Shown here in pieces: positions 15,375 through 22,817 of a DNA stretch of 22,992 bases. The stretch is from CAYQPF01 sp964419225 (GTDB taxonomy: Bacteria > Cloacimonadota > Cloacimonadia > Cloacimonadales > CAYQPF01), in NCBI GenBank assembly GCA_964419225.1, contig CAYQPF010000081.1, positions 1 to 22,992 of the forward strand, given 5' to 3'. The notes under the pieces were generated by a model. The model did no database searches. It saw only the letters and a list, made by a program, of their open reading frames with translations, and had not been told where the DNA came from. The position numbers and the translations under genes were made by a program. Within the stretch, counting starts at the first letter, position 1. Each line of letters opens with the position of its first letter.

Positions 15375-16441
15375 AGATTAGACCTCTAAAAAAGTATTCA
15401 CAGCCTTTATACCCTAAAGACACAGATTTTACAGAGAATTTGAAATCTTATCCTATACTATCCAAAAAAGCAATTATCGTAGCAATCACAACAATGCTAT
15501 TTGGGTGCAAAAGTGTTGAGAGAGATAGGCCGGCAACAGATAAAGTAGAGCATATCATTTATGAGAAACGAAATCCGGAAGTCTCACAGGAATCTTTGGG
15601 GCAAGTGTGTGCACCCTTATTTGAGCATGGAGAAGGGCGAGGGGCAACGGGTTGTGTGGTTACAGCATCACCTGTTTTTGTTTCTGAAGAAGATGCTCAG
15701 AATATCATAATAGAAACATTTAAGAAATACGGAATAGAATTTGATCAAAAAAATAGAAAAGAAAAAGGTCTAAATGCAGAAGTGATTGATGACTACCCTG
15801 ATCTCAATACAACTGCTGAAAGAGCATTTCCAGAAATGAAACCAATCATAATAGATCTCTTTTCAACAAAAAACAAACTAGGAATAATTTTTGTTTCCAG
15901 GGAGGATTTAGATTACTTCAAGAAAGTTAGAAAAAATATTATTATCCGCTCTTCATCAGAATCTTTTGATACTAAAGGGATGGCTGAATCAATAATTTCA
16001 AGTATTTATTATAAAGGCAAAAACACTTATGGAGTTTTTTATGACCCACTGGAATCAGATGATCTTGATGAATCTTATGAAAATAAAGGTAGCAATTTTG
16101 CATATTCTCTGTTCGAAGAATTGATATACACCGGAAGCGATTATTCAAATATGATTGATAGCGAGATTAATGAGAAAACTAAGCAAGTAAATGTATTAAG
16201 GAAAAGCGGAAATGAAGCTGAAAAAATGAAAGAACTTAAAGAAGAAATTCGAATTTTATTAGATAAGCAAACTGATTATTACAAGTTCAGAGAGTATGTT
16301 TGGAAAAAAGATAGTATTCTTGATGATTCACTTTCAGAAAAATACGATTCTGAAATACGTGCTAGGAGCTACAAACTAATCCAGGCTCAGGTTAATGATT
16401 TCATTACCTGGTTAAAGGAAAAGAAAATAATTGAGAAGTAG
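15371..16441 (+). CDS. Lipoprotein, candidate radical SAM substrate (copy 3)
   Basis: This 356-aa protein overlaps copy 2 by ATGA. It has the leader-like N-terminus (MKIRPLKKYSQPLYPKDTDF) ahead of an export segment with a lipobox (KKAIIVAITTMLFGCKS, Cys46). That is an unusually long pre-signal extension of about 30 residues for a lipoprotein. The core block CAPLFEHGEGRGATGC has cysteines at 80 and 95, the same spacing as in copy 1. It is followed by VFVSEEDAQNIIIETFKKYG, IIDLFSTKNKLGIIFVSRED, YGVFYDPLES and a charged helical stretch. The C-terminus IQAQVNDFITWLKEKKIIEK is nearly identical in DNA to the end of copy 1, suggesting gene conversion. Its stop codon opens a TAGTCAG heptamer array, and the radical SAM gene follows 41 bases later. 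Confidence 0.75.
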   Translation: MKIRPLKKYSQPLYPKDTDFTENLKSYPILSKKAIIVAITTMLFGCKSVERDRPATDKVEHIIYEKRNPEVSQESLGQVCAPLFEHGEGRGATGCVVTASPVFVSEEDAQNIIIETFKKYGIEFDQKNRKEKGLNAEVIDDYPDLNTTAERAFPEMKPIIIDLFSTKNKLGIIFVSREDLDYFKKVRKNIIIRSSSESFDTKGMAESIISSIYYKGKNTYGVFYDPLESDDLDESYENKGSNFAYSLFEELIYTGSDYSNMIDSEINEKTKQVNVLRKSGNEAEKMKELKEEIRILLDKQTDYYKFREYVWKKDSILDDSLSEKYDSEIRARSYKLIQAQVNDFITWLKEKKIIEK

Positions 16442-16466
16442 TCAGTAGTCAGTAGTCAGGGGGCAG
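16439..16466 (+). repeat. Heptamer array starting at the copy 3 stop codon
   Basis: The TAG stop is the first triplet of three identical TAGTCAG units (16439, 16446, 16453) and a fourth degenerate unit GGGGCAG. The three TAGs fall in three different frames. The array runs directly into the AAGGAG ribosome site (16467) of the radical SAM gene. Confidence 0.8.
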
Positions 16467-16482
16467 AAGGAGAAAAAATAGA

Positions 16483-17619
16483 ATGCATTATACATTACAT
16501 TTAACGACAAGCTGCAACATGAATTGCAGTTATTGTTATTCCAGACCGGAAAAGACGACAGATATGAGTGAAGAAATATTGCTGCAGACGATCCGGTATG
16601 CGGTAAAAGAATCCAGACATAATTGCGGGATAATCTTTTTTGGGGGAGAACCTCTGCTGAAAAAAGATTTGATAGCTCGTGCTCTGGAGGAATGTGAGAA
16701 GCAGCATAAAGAGAATCAGTTTATTTATCATACCAAGCTTGTAACAAATGGAATTTTACTGGATGAAGAATATATTAAGTGGGCAACCGATCTGCGTTTG
16801 GCCATAGCCCTGAGTTTCGACGGGATAAAAGAGGCACATGACAGACAGCGGAGAACTGTCTCAGATGATGCAACCTTTGATAAGGTTGATTCCATTGCTT
16901 CTGTCTTGTTGAAATACCAGCCTTATACCAGCGTATTGATGACTGTCACACCTGAGACAGTTCAGTATTATCATGAATCGGTTGAGTATTTGATTGGAAA
17001 GGGGTTTAGGTATATCATAGTGTCTTTGAATTATGCCGGGAATTGGACTGATGCGAAATTGTCTATCCTGAGCAAAGAGTATAAAAAACTGGCAAAATTG
17101 TATGAGAAATTATCTGTGGCAGGTAAAAAGTTTTATTTCAGTCCTTTTGAAGTAAAGTTGGCAACTCACATCAAGGGTGATAAAGTATTGTGTGTTAAAT
17201 GTGCTCTGGCACAAAAGCAGATCTCGGTTGCACCAGATGGGACTTTATATCCTTGCGTACAGTTTGTCGGAGATGGGGAGAATGGCTTGGATTATGCCAT
17301 TGGGAATGTATATCAGGGTATTGATGAGAGCAAAAGAATGCATTTATATAACGAGTCAATGGGTTTAAATTCTGAATGTGCAGAATGTGCATTAAAAGAA
17401 AGATGTAACAATAACTGCAGTTGTCTGAATCGCCAGATCACAGGTTCGATCACTGGAATATCTCCTCTCTTATGTGAGACTGAGAGATTGATTATTCCCA
17501 TAGTTGATAAGCTGGGTGCCAAACTCTATAAGAACAGAGTGGAAGCTTTTTTGCAGAAGCACTACAATCCTGCTTATCCTTATTTATCTTATATGGAAGA
17601 GGCAAGCTGTCTGGTTTAG
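16483..17619 (+). CDS. Radical SAM/SPASM peptide- or protein-modifying enzyme
   Basis: This 378-aa cytoplasmic enzyme has the radical SAM cluster motif CNMNCSYC (Cys11, Cys15, Cys18) almost at the N-terminus, then FFGGEP (52-57) for S-adenosylmethionine binding. The C-terminal SPASM domain is complete: Cys240-x12-Gly253-x4-Cys258, then Cys299-x2-Cys302-x5-Cys308-x3-Cys312, and Cys331. It should therefore bind two auxiliary iron-sulfur clusters. Such enzymes mature RiPP peptides (thioether or carbon-carbon links) or, in anSME, sulfatases. There is no room for an N-terminal precursor-binding (PqqD-like) domain, and no such gene is nearby. No sulfatase is present either. AAGGAG lies 10 bases upstream of the ATG, and the gene follows the three exported paralogs closely, so those are the best candidate substrates. 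The family is certain; the reaction and substrate are inferred. Confidence 0.9.
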   Translation: MHYTLHLTTSCNMNCSYCYSRPEKTTDMSEEILLQTIRYAVKESRHNCGIIFFGGEPLLKKDLIARALEECEKQHKENQFIYHTKLVTNGILLDEEYIKWATDLRLAIALSFDGIKEAHDRQRRTVSDDATFDKVDSIASVLLKYQPYTSVLMTVTPETVQYYHESVEYLIGKGFRYIIVSLNYAGNWTDAKLSILSKEYKKLAKLYEKLSVAGKKFYFSPFEVKLATHIKGDKVLCVKCALAQKQISVAPDGTLYPCVQFVGDGENGLDYAIGNVYQGIDESKRMHLYNESMGLNSECAECALKERCNNNCSCLNRQITGSITGISPLLCETERLIIPIVDKLGAKLYKNRVEAFLQKHYNPAYPYLSYMEEASCLV

Positions 17620-17644
17620 TGAAGAGTTAAAAGTGAGGGAGAGT

Positions 17645-17904
17645 GGCGCTTAATAGAACGCGGATGACGCTGATCAGGCGGATGGTCACAGATGGGAGAA
17701 AGTCTTGAGTCCATAGTCATGAGTCATGAGTTAGGGGAAGGATTAAAAAGAGGATTGAGTACAGAGGATTAAGGGGCGCTTAATAGAACGCAGATGACGC
17801 TGATTAGGCGGATGGTCACAGATGGGAGAAAGTCTTGAGTCCATAGTCATGAGTCATGAGTTGGGTGAAGGATTAAAAAGAGGATTGAGTTCAGAGGATT
17901 AAGG
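17645..17904 (+). repeat. 130-bp composite repeat, two tandem copies
   Basis: Copy 1 (17645-17774) and copy 2 (17775-17904) have a period of exactly 130 bases and only a few mismatches. Each contains GGCGCTTAATAGAACGC, a GATGACGCTGAT segment, GGTCACAGATGGGAGAA, five AGT heptamers (AGTCTTG, AGTCCAT, AGTCATG, AGTCATG, AGTTNGG) and a GGATTGAG / GGATTAAG tail. A third partial start (GGGGCGTTTAAG) follows at about 17909. The duplication lies between the radical SAM gene and the next gene and explains most of this 417-base spacer. There are no terminal inverted repeats or ORF to suggest a conventional transposon. Confidence 0.85.
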
Positions 17905-17986
17905 ATTAAGGGGCGTTTAAGGTAGATGTGTCAGGTAAAACTATCAAAAACTGAGTCCATTATTTTAGGACTGGACAATGCATATC

Positions 17987-18013
17987 TTGACAATTCAGAG
18001 AACCTGATAATTT
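17987..18013 (+). promoter_or_regulatory. Possible promoter for the 18037 gene
   Basis: TTGACA (17987-17992) matches the -35 consensus. A weak -10, TAATTT (18008-18013), follows at a short 15-base spacing. AAGGAG (18025) then precedes the ATG at 18037. The -10 is poor, so this is tentative. Confidence 0.3.
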
Positions 18014-18036
18014 AGATTGCCTTTAAGGAGAGAAAA

Positions 18037-19458
18037 ATGAGTGATAAATTGATCAAACAATTAATTGATTTCATGGCGAAGGAAACGGAAGTTGAGACTT
18101 TTGACCAGTTATTGGAAAAAGCAAGAAAGAATTTAAAAATAAAAGATAAACCTGAAATCGCAGAGCAAAAGATACGTGCTTATTTGGTTTTTCAGGATTA
18201 TGCATCTGTTTACGAAAACCAGGTGATCTATCGAAAAAAGGTTTGTGAAAAGATAAAGTTTCGCGTAGTGCTGACAAAGACTGAATGGGAAGAAAAAAAG
18301 CTGATCATGGGTCACAGATTTTTATTACACTCTTCTCCGGATAAACTCCTCAAGAATTATAAGATTCTTGATTCAGAGCAAAAGCAAATTCCCGTAAAAA
18401 AGTATAGTACAGGCGGTGAAGACCTTGGTTTGTATTTTTCCCTGGTTAATATCCCGATAATTATTAACAATTGCGAAATGAAAGTTAATAAGGTACTCAT
18501 TGATTATCTGGATCTCAGTGATTGGATGCAAAAGAATGATTATCAAAAAGATGATTTTATTATTGTGACTATTCTGGATTATGACAACGCTGTTTATTCA
18601 ATTGAAAAGGAATCCCGAAAAGAATATCTGAAGAATTCCTTTATCATCCGTGATTTAGATACCAGATTCCTGAACTCTCTATACCAAATTGTAAATAACA
18701 CCAAAGAATTGAAAACTACCCAGGCAATAGTCCTGGAAGCTTATTGGCTATCTCAGGTGCATCTGTCTGACACAACTTTAGACTCTTTGGGCGGGTTGAT
18801 CACCACATATGATAAAGTGGAATTGAAGCAAATCAGTGAGTTTTCGACAATTCAATCCAAAGATAACTCCCGTATAAAGCAAATCTATGATGACCTGAAA
18901 GAAGAAAAGGAGTTGCCAATTCAAGGAAAAGCGAAGGATTTGGAAGGAATCTTTAATGAACTTGGTAGCAGTTATACTGAGAGTACAGTTTATGGTATGC
19001 TTCTTTATGATTTTTACAAGTATAAAGAGTTTAATGCCAACAGATTATTAGACCATCTTTTCAGCCACAATGCAAGTCCTTTTTTTAATGATAAACAAAT
19101 GACTAATTTTGGTAAAGCATTAGACAAAATGATCAGTCAGGTATTGAAAGATATGGGCAAAAAGAAATTCGGCAAAACTGAATATGAGATGCTGGGAGAT
19201 TATCTCAATTTAAGAATATTGGTAATCAATTTCCTTAGAGAGATTGATTCCAGCGGATGTTCACAAAAGAAAGGTTTTGATATAACGATCTTAACCCGCC
19301 TCAATGAACTGGATTTCGGTTTGGATCAGATGATCTTCTTTTTCAAGGCTAAGGAAATAAAATTAAGCGATTTGGCTATGATGAAAAGTACTTATGATCT
19401 GCTTAATCAAGCAATTCTGGAAGAAATATCTATGCTGAGAGGAGAGCTGAAACTGTAG
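18037..19458 (+). CDS. Cytoplasmic protein of unknown function, 473 aa
   Basis: I do not recognise a family. The protein lacks a signal peptide and membrane segments and is charged and helical, starting MSDKLIKQLIDFMAKETEVE. A mixed alpha/beta N-terminal half contains FRVVLTKTEWEEKKLIMGHRF and YFSLVNIPIIINNCEMKVNK. A block DWMQKNDYQKDDFIIVTILD looks like a small beta domain. The C-terminal half is helical (LLDHLFSHNASPFF, LGDYLNLRILVINFLREIDS), with a final LNQAILEEISMLRGELKL. The N-terminal 40 residues could form a helical dimerisation or adaptor segment. AAGGAG precedes the ATG. The gene is isolated: a repeat-filled spacer lies upstream and a convergent surface-protein gene downstream. Its TAG stop opens another heptamer array. 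Confidence 0.75.
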   Translation: MSDKLIKQLIDFMAKETEVETFDQLLEKARKNLKIKDKPEIAEQKIRAYLVFQDYASVYENQVIYRKKVCEKIKFRVVLTKTEWEEKKLIMGHRFLLHSSPDKLLKNYKILDSEQKQIPVKKYSTGGEDLGLYFSLVNIPIIINNCEMKVNKVLIDYLDLSDWMQKNDYQKDDFIIVTILDYDNAVYSIEKESRKEYLKNSFIIRDLDTRFLNSLYQIVNNTKELKTTQAIVLEAYWLSQVHLSDTTLDSLGGLITTYDKVELKQISEFSTIQSKDNSRIKQIYDDLKEEKELPIQGKAKDLEGIFNELGSSYTESTVYGMLLYDFYKYKEFNANRLLDHLFSHNASPFFNDKQMTNFGKALDKMISQVLKDMGKKKFGKTEYEMLGDYLNLRILVINFLREIDSSGCSQKKGFDITILTRLNELDFGLDQMIFFFKAKEIKLSDLAMMKSTYDLLNQAILEEISMLRGELKL

Positions 19459-19497
19459 TTCTTAGTCGTCAGTCGCCAGTCGTCAGGTGCCAGGGGG
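19456..19497 (+). repeat. Heptamer array starting at the 18037 gene's stop codon
   Basis: From the TAG stop the sequence reads TAGTTCT, TAGTCGT, CAGTCGC, CAGTCGT, CAGGTGC, CAGGGGG. The AGT core stays in 7-base register, but only the first two units start with a stop codon. The array looks decayed. Beyond it, 19527-19556 holds a CACAAAGCACAAAAGTCAC low-complexity stretch. The rest of the spacer up to 19719 has nothing else recognisable. Confidence 0.7.
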
Positions 19498-19719
19498 AAA
19501 TAGAATTTAGAAGGGAGACATCTTTAGCCACACAAAGCACAAAAGTCACAAAAAGAGAAATAGTTTTGGAGAATTAACCAGTGTCTTATCATGCTCGTTC
19601 CAATACTATATGCTGGAAGAACGTCTCCTTATGTAAAGTTATTATCATTTGACTATGGGTGTACTGATAGTACCAATATCAAAAATATGATATCTGAATA
19701 ATATGCTGGACGCTGGTCC

Positions 19720-21024
19720 TCATTTTATTTTAACAAGCTTTGTAGCTGTTTGGTGATTACCATTAGTGACAATCATAAAGTAAATGCCATTGGAAATAGG
19801 TTTTCCTTTTTCATTAGTCCCATTCCAAATAACTGTGTTTTTGCCTTGCACGAGTTTATCAGTTATTGTTTTGACTAACTCACCCTTGATATTGTAAATT
19901 TTTACAGTTGGATTCTTGATGTCGTTCAAATCGAATTTCAAAGTAGTGGAAGCAGAAAAAGGATTAGGATAAGAAGAACTTTTTAGTAAAGGTTTTAGTT
20001 GATGTTCATCCTGGGTTCCATTCAGAGTTATATATTCAATCACTGAAGTAAGAATGGTATTTGACTGTTCTTGAGAAGGTTGATAAATTACAGAGCCTTT
20101 ATACAAACCATCAGGATAATAGTTAAAAAATATTTCTGAATTCAGGCTCCAGGTATTATCGTAAAAGGATGAATTTGTCTGACTGATAAGACTGTCTGCC
20201 TCATCATAGAGAAATTCTGTTTTGGAAGATATGTTCCAGCCATTATAGTAATGATATCTCTTAATCTCGTTAAATTTAATTGGAAATATAGGTTCATATA
20301 TAGAATACTCTACCACGCCCTTAAAGTCACCCTGATTCTGCAGATTTTGAAATGATTCATAATTGGAATTATCGCTTTCGTTGTAGGAGAAGGTGATTTT
20401 CTGTTCTGTATCCCAACTCAAAGAATCGCCTGAAGTCCGACTGATTAAAGAGTCAAGCCTGCCTGCTTCTGAAAAAGAGTAATCAGTTAGTTCATGTATG
20501 TAAGGGAGCATTTGTTGATTTGTGTACTCATATTCATAAGACAGGATGTTTGCCGTATTATAGAAATAAGAATTATTATATGCTTCATTGTAAACTAAAG
20601 CATTAAAATCCAAATAAGAGATGTTCCCGGCTTCATTATAACTGAAGCTGAATATATAATATGTATTGTATTCTTCGCTGTTCTGATCATATTGGGCATA
20701 GCCAATCTGCACGAGTTGCCCTAAATCATTATAGACATAATTGTATCTTCCAATATGGACATTATTATAGTAGCGGATAATTGTTTGTACTTTACCAACA
20801 GAATTATAGAATAAAGAATCAATCACGGAAACACTCCAGCCGGTTGAAGGTTCTTCTTCGGTTGTGAGAATTCTGTGGGGGACTGTAATTTCAGTTCTAT
20901 TTATGGAGTTTATCCGTAGTGGTAAAAGAGGATCAAATTGTAATATATTTAAATTATCGGCAAAAACAGTGCTAATTCCTACTATTAAAATTATGCTGGC
21001 AATGTGAAATATGACATTTTTCAT
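19720..21024 (-). CDS. Secreted protein with YD-like repeats and C-terminal sorting domain
   Basis: This 434-aa protein has a signal peptide (FHIASIILIVGISTVFADN). The central 270 residues contain irregular tyrosine/asparagine-rich units of the form YxYNDLGQLVQIGYAQYD, FSYNEAGNISYLDF, YSFSEAGRLDSLISR and FLYDEADSLISQTNSS. These match the pattern of YD/RHS-like beta-hairpin repeats. The last roughly 85 residues form a FlgD-like sorting domain (SSYPNPFSASTTLKFDL, VKIYNIKGELVKTI, then GIYFMIVTNGNHQTATK ending LVKIK), as in the 8244-11492 adhesin. It is probably exported and surface-attached or released by a type IX-like route. GGGAG precedes the ATG. It lacks the long RHS shell and toxin tip, so it is not a polymorphic toxin. 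Its ligand or role is unknown. Confidence 0.8.
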   Translation of the reverse strand: MKNVIFHIASIILIVGISTVFADNLNILQFDPLLPLRINSINRTEITVPHRILTTEEEPSTGWSVSVIDSLFYNSVGKVQTIIRYYNNVHIGRYNYVYNDLGQLVQIGYAQYDQNSEEYNTYYIFSFSYNEAGNISYLDFNALVYNEAYNNSYFYNTANILSYEYEYTNQQMLPYIHELTDYSFSEAGRLDSLISRTSGDSLSWDTEQKITFSYNESDNSNYESFQNLQNQGDFKGVVEYSIYEPIFPIKFNEIKRYHYYNGWNISSKTEFLYDEADSLISQTNSSFYDNTWSLNSEIFFNYYPDGLYKGSVIYQPSQEQSNTILTSVIEYITLNGTQDEHQLKPLLKSSSYPNPFSASTTLKFDLNDIKNPTVKIYNIKGELVKTITDKLVQGKNTVIWNGTNEKGKPISNGIYFMIVTNGNHQTATKLVKIK

Positions 21025-21282
21025 TTAAACTCCCTGATAATTATTTTTGGGTACATTTAATTAATTCATCAAAGATAAATTTAAAACATCATTACTATAT
21101 CGTCAATGTTTTTTTAAAAGTATTTGCCTCATTAAAAAAGAAATCTGGACTCATCGATGTTAGGTTTGGAAAATAGTTATGGGAAAATACTTTCTACTTG
21201 ACAGATCACTTTGCAATGCAAACATAGTAACGTGTTTTAAGAAAGTAAGTTCTGAGTAGAGAAAAAGTATAGGAGGGATGGA

Positions 21283-22050
21283 ATGAAGACAAGAGAAGAG
21301 ATATGCCAAGAGATGAAAGAGTTGTTTTTTGAGCATGAGGACATTATAGCGGTTTGGGAAGGTGGATCTGCTGCGACAGGATATTTGGACCAATATTCGG
21401 ATTTGGATTTGGGAATCGTAGTGGATGATGATAAGATAGAAGAGATGTTTGCTTATCTGGATGCATATTTAGAAAGGACCTTCGGGATCATCAGGAAGTT
21501 CAGAGTTCCGGAACCAACCTGGCATGGCATGTCGCAAACCTATTATCAGGTGGATCAGGTACCTGAGTTATTTTATATAGATATCGCGTTAATAAAGAGA
21601 ACTTTAACAGCCAAATTTACTGAGAGTGACAGGCATGGAAATTCAGTTATCTGGTTTGAGAAAGAAAAGATGGTAGATCCTACACCAACGCCTGCAGAAG
21701 AAGTTTTAGCGAAGGGAAAGAAGTTTTATAAAATGGTGACAGTTTCAGATTTTATTGCTATCTTGGAAGTCAAAAAAGCCATTGCCAGAAATCTATATAC
21801 AGAGGCATTTCCAGCGTATTATCAGTTTATTGCCAGGAATTTGGGAATCATGTTCAACCTGAAGCACAGACCCTGCAAAGTGGATTTCGGGACAAGGTAT
21901 GCTTACAGAGATTATTCACCCGAAGATTATGCATATTTGACTGACTGTATGAAAGTTGGTTCAATAGATGAAATGAGTGTTAAATTTCAGACAGCAGAGA
22001 AAGTGTATTTAAAGATAAAAGAAGAATTAGGTAAGGAGTGGGGAGAATGA
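21283..22050 (+). CDS. Nucleotidyltransferase-fold protein
   Basis: This 255-aa protein has the Pol-beta-like nucleotidyltransferase motif. GGS at residues 27-29 is followed by YLDQYSDLDLGIVV, giving the metal-binding Asp40 and Asp42. A third acidic position, Asp100 in ELFYIDIALI, lies where the family has its last catalytic aspartate. The C-terminal half is helical (SDFIAILEVKKAIARNLYTE). The set-up matches aminoglycoside-type or MNT-like nucleotidyltransferases, which transfer a nucleotide to a small molecule or protein. No HEPN partner gene is adjacent, so a toxin-antitoxin role is not supported. AGGAGG lies just upstream of the ATG. The stop overlaps the start of the dehydrogenase gene (ATGA), so the two are co-translated. 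The substrate is unknown. Confidence 0.8.
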   Translation: MKTREEICQEMKELFFEHEDIIAVWEGGSAATGYLDQYSDLDLGIVVDDDKIEEMFAYLDAYLERTFGIIRKFRVPEPTWHGMSQTYYQVDQVPELFYIDIALIKRTLTAKFTESDRHGNSVIWFEKEKMVDPTPTPAEEVLAKGKKFYKMVTVSDFIAILEVKKAIARNLYTEAFPAYYQFIARNLGIMFNLKHRPCKVDFGTRYAYRDYSPEDYAYLTDCMKVGSIDEMSVKFQTAEKVYLKIKEELGKEWGE

Positions 22051-22817
22051 TGCGATATTTAGAGTTTGATAAAAAAACAGCTTTGGTTACGGGTGGTAAT
22101 TCCGGAATAGGTAAAGCTACAGCACTTGCATTTGCACAAAACGGGGCAAATGTTGCTATCACTGGCAGAGATGAAGTAAGAGGTTTGGAAACAAAGAAAG
22201 AACTGGAAGCGTTGGGAGTTCGATGTGAGTTTTATTTATGTGATGTCAAGGATGCTGCAGCAGTTAAAAAGACCATAGAGCAGGTGGTAACAGATTTTGG
22301 TTCACTGGATTATTGTTTTAACAATGCCGGGGTAGCAGGAGAGCGTGGGTATGTGCATCAATGCAGTCTGGAGAATTGGCATGAAGTACTGGACACTTGT
22401 TTGAACGGTGTTTTTTATTGTTTGAAGTATGAGATAGAGGTTATGTTGAAACAAGGTAAGGGAGCAATAGTGAATAATTCTTCTGTTTCCGGGTTGAAGA
22501 GTTATCCTGGTTTGCCGGCGTATATTACTGCCAAGCATGGGGTAATTGCGATAACCAAGGCTTCAGCATCTGAAACAGCACCATATGGAATTCGGATTAA
22601 CGGAGTATGCCCGGGATTGATTTATGCCGGAGAAATTAAGAAAAGTGTGGATCAGAATGATCCCAAGTATATGGAATGGGCGAAGAATGTTCAACCGATC
22701 GGCAGAATAGGAGATCCTTCGGAAGTAGCTGCAACGGTATTGTGGTTATGTTCCGAGCAGGCCTCATTGATAACAGGTCAGAGTGTGGCAGTTGACGGAG
22801 GGTTGACGGTAAGGTAG
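22047..22817 (+). CDS. Short-chain dehydrogenase/reductase (SDR)
   Basis: This is a classical SDR of 256 aa, the normal length for the family. Visible are the Rossmann glycine motif TGGNSGIG (residues 15-22), NNAG (92-95), the catalytic serine in IVNNSSVSG (Ser146), the YxxxK pair Tyr159/Lys163 (PAYITAK), and the C-terminal GQSVAVDGG. TGRD after the second strand suggests NADP(H) preference. It catalyses reversible oxidation of an alcohol or reduction of a carbonyl in the cytoplasm; the substrate cannot be read from the sequence. I chose the ATG at 22047, which overlaps the upstream stop as ATGA and has AAGGAG eight bases ahead, over the GTG at 22038. Its TAG stop opens a heptamer array. Confidence 0.9.
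   Translation: MMRYLEFDKKTALVTGGNSGIGKATALAFAQNGANVAITGRDEVRGLETKKELEALGVRCEFYLCDVKDAAAVKKTIEQVVTDFGSLDYCFNNAGVAGERGYVHQCSLENWHEVLDTCLNGVFYCLKYEIEVMLKQGKGAIVNNSSVSGLKSYPGLPAYITAKHGVIAITKASASETAPYGIRINGVCPGLIYAGEIKKSVDQNDPKYMEWAKNVQPIGRIGDPSEVAATVLWLCSEQASLITGQSVAVDGGLTVR

Noticed and set aside
16483..17619. Assignment of the radical SAM enzyme as a sulfatase maturase (anSME) or SCIFF maturase
   Set aside because: There is no sulfatase and no small Cys-rich SCIFF peptide nearby, and the SPASM layout alone cannot separate these families, so only the general class is called.
17645..17904. Tandem repeats considered as a CRISPR array
   Set aside because: The unit is 130 bp, both copies are nearly identical throughout with no variable spacers, and no cas gene is present.
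19720..21024. RHS/YD polymorphic toxin
   Set aside because: Only a short run of irregular YD-like units is present, the C-terminus is a sorting domain rather than a toxin tip, and no immunity gene follows.
22038..22046. GTG at 22038 as the SDR start
   Set aside because: It lies inside the ribosome site region. The ATG at 22047 gives an ATGA overlap with the upstream stop and normal spacing to AAGGAG.
21283..22050. MNT/HEPN toxin-antitoxin module
   Set aside because: The nucleotidyltransferase protein is 255 aa, longer than typical MntA antitoxins, and its partner gene is an SDR, not a HEPN protein.
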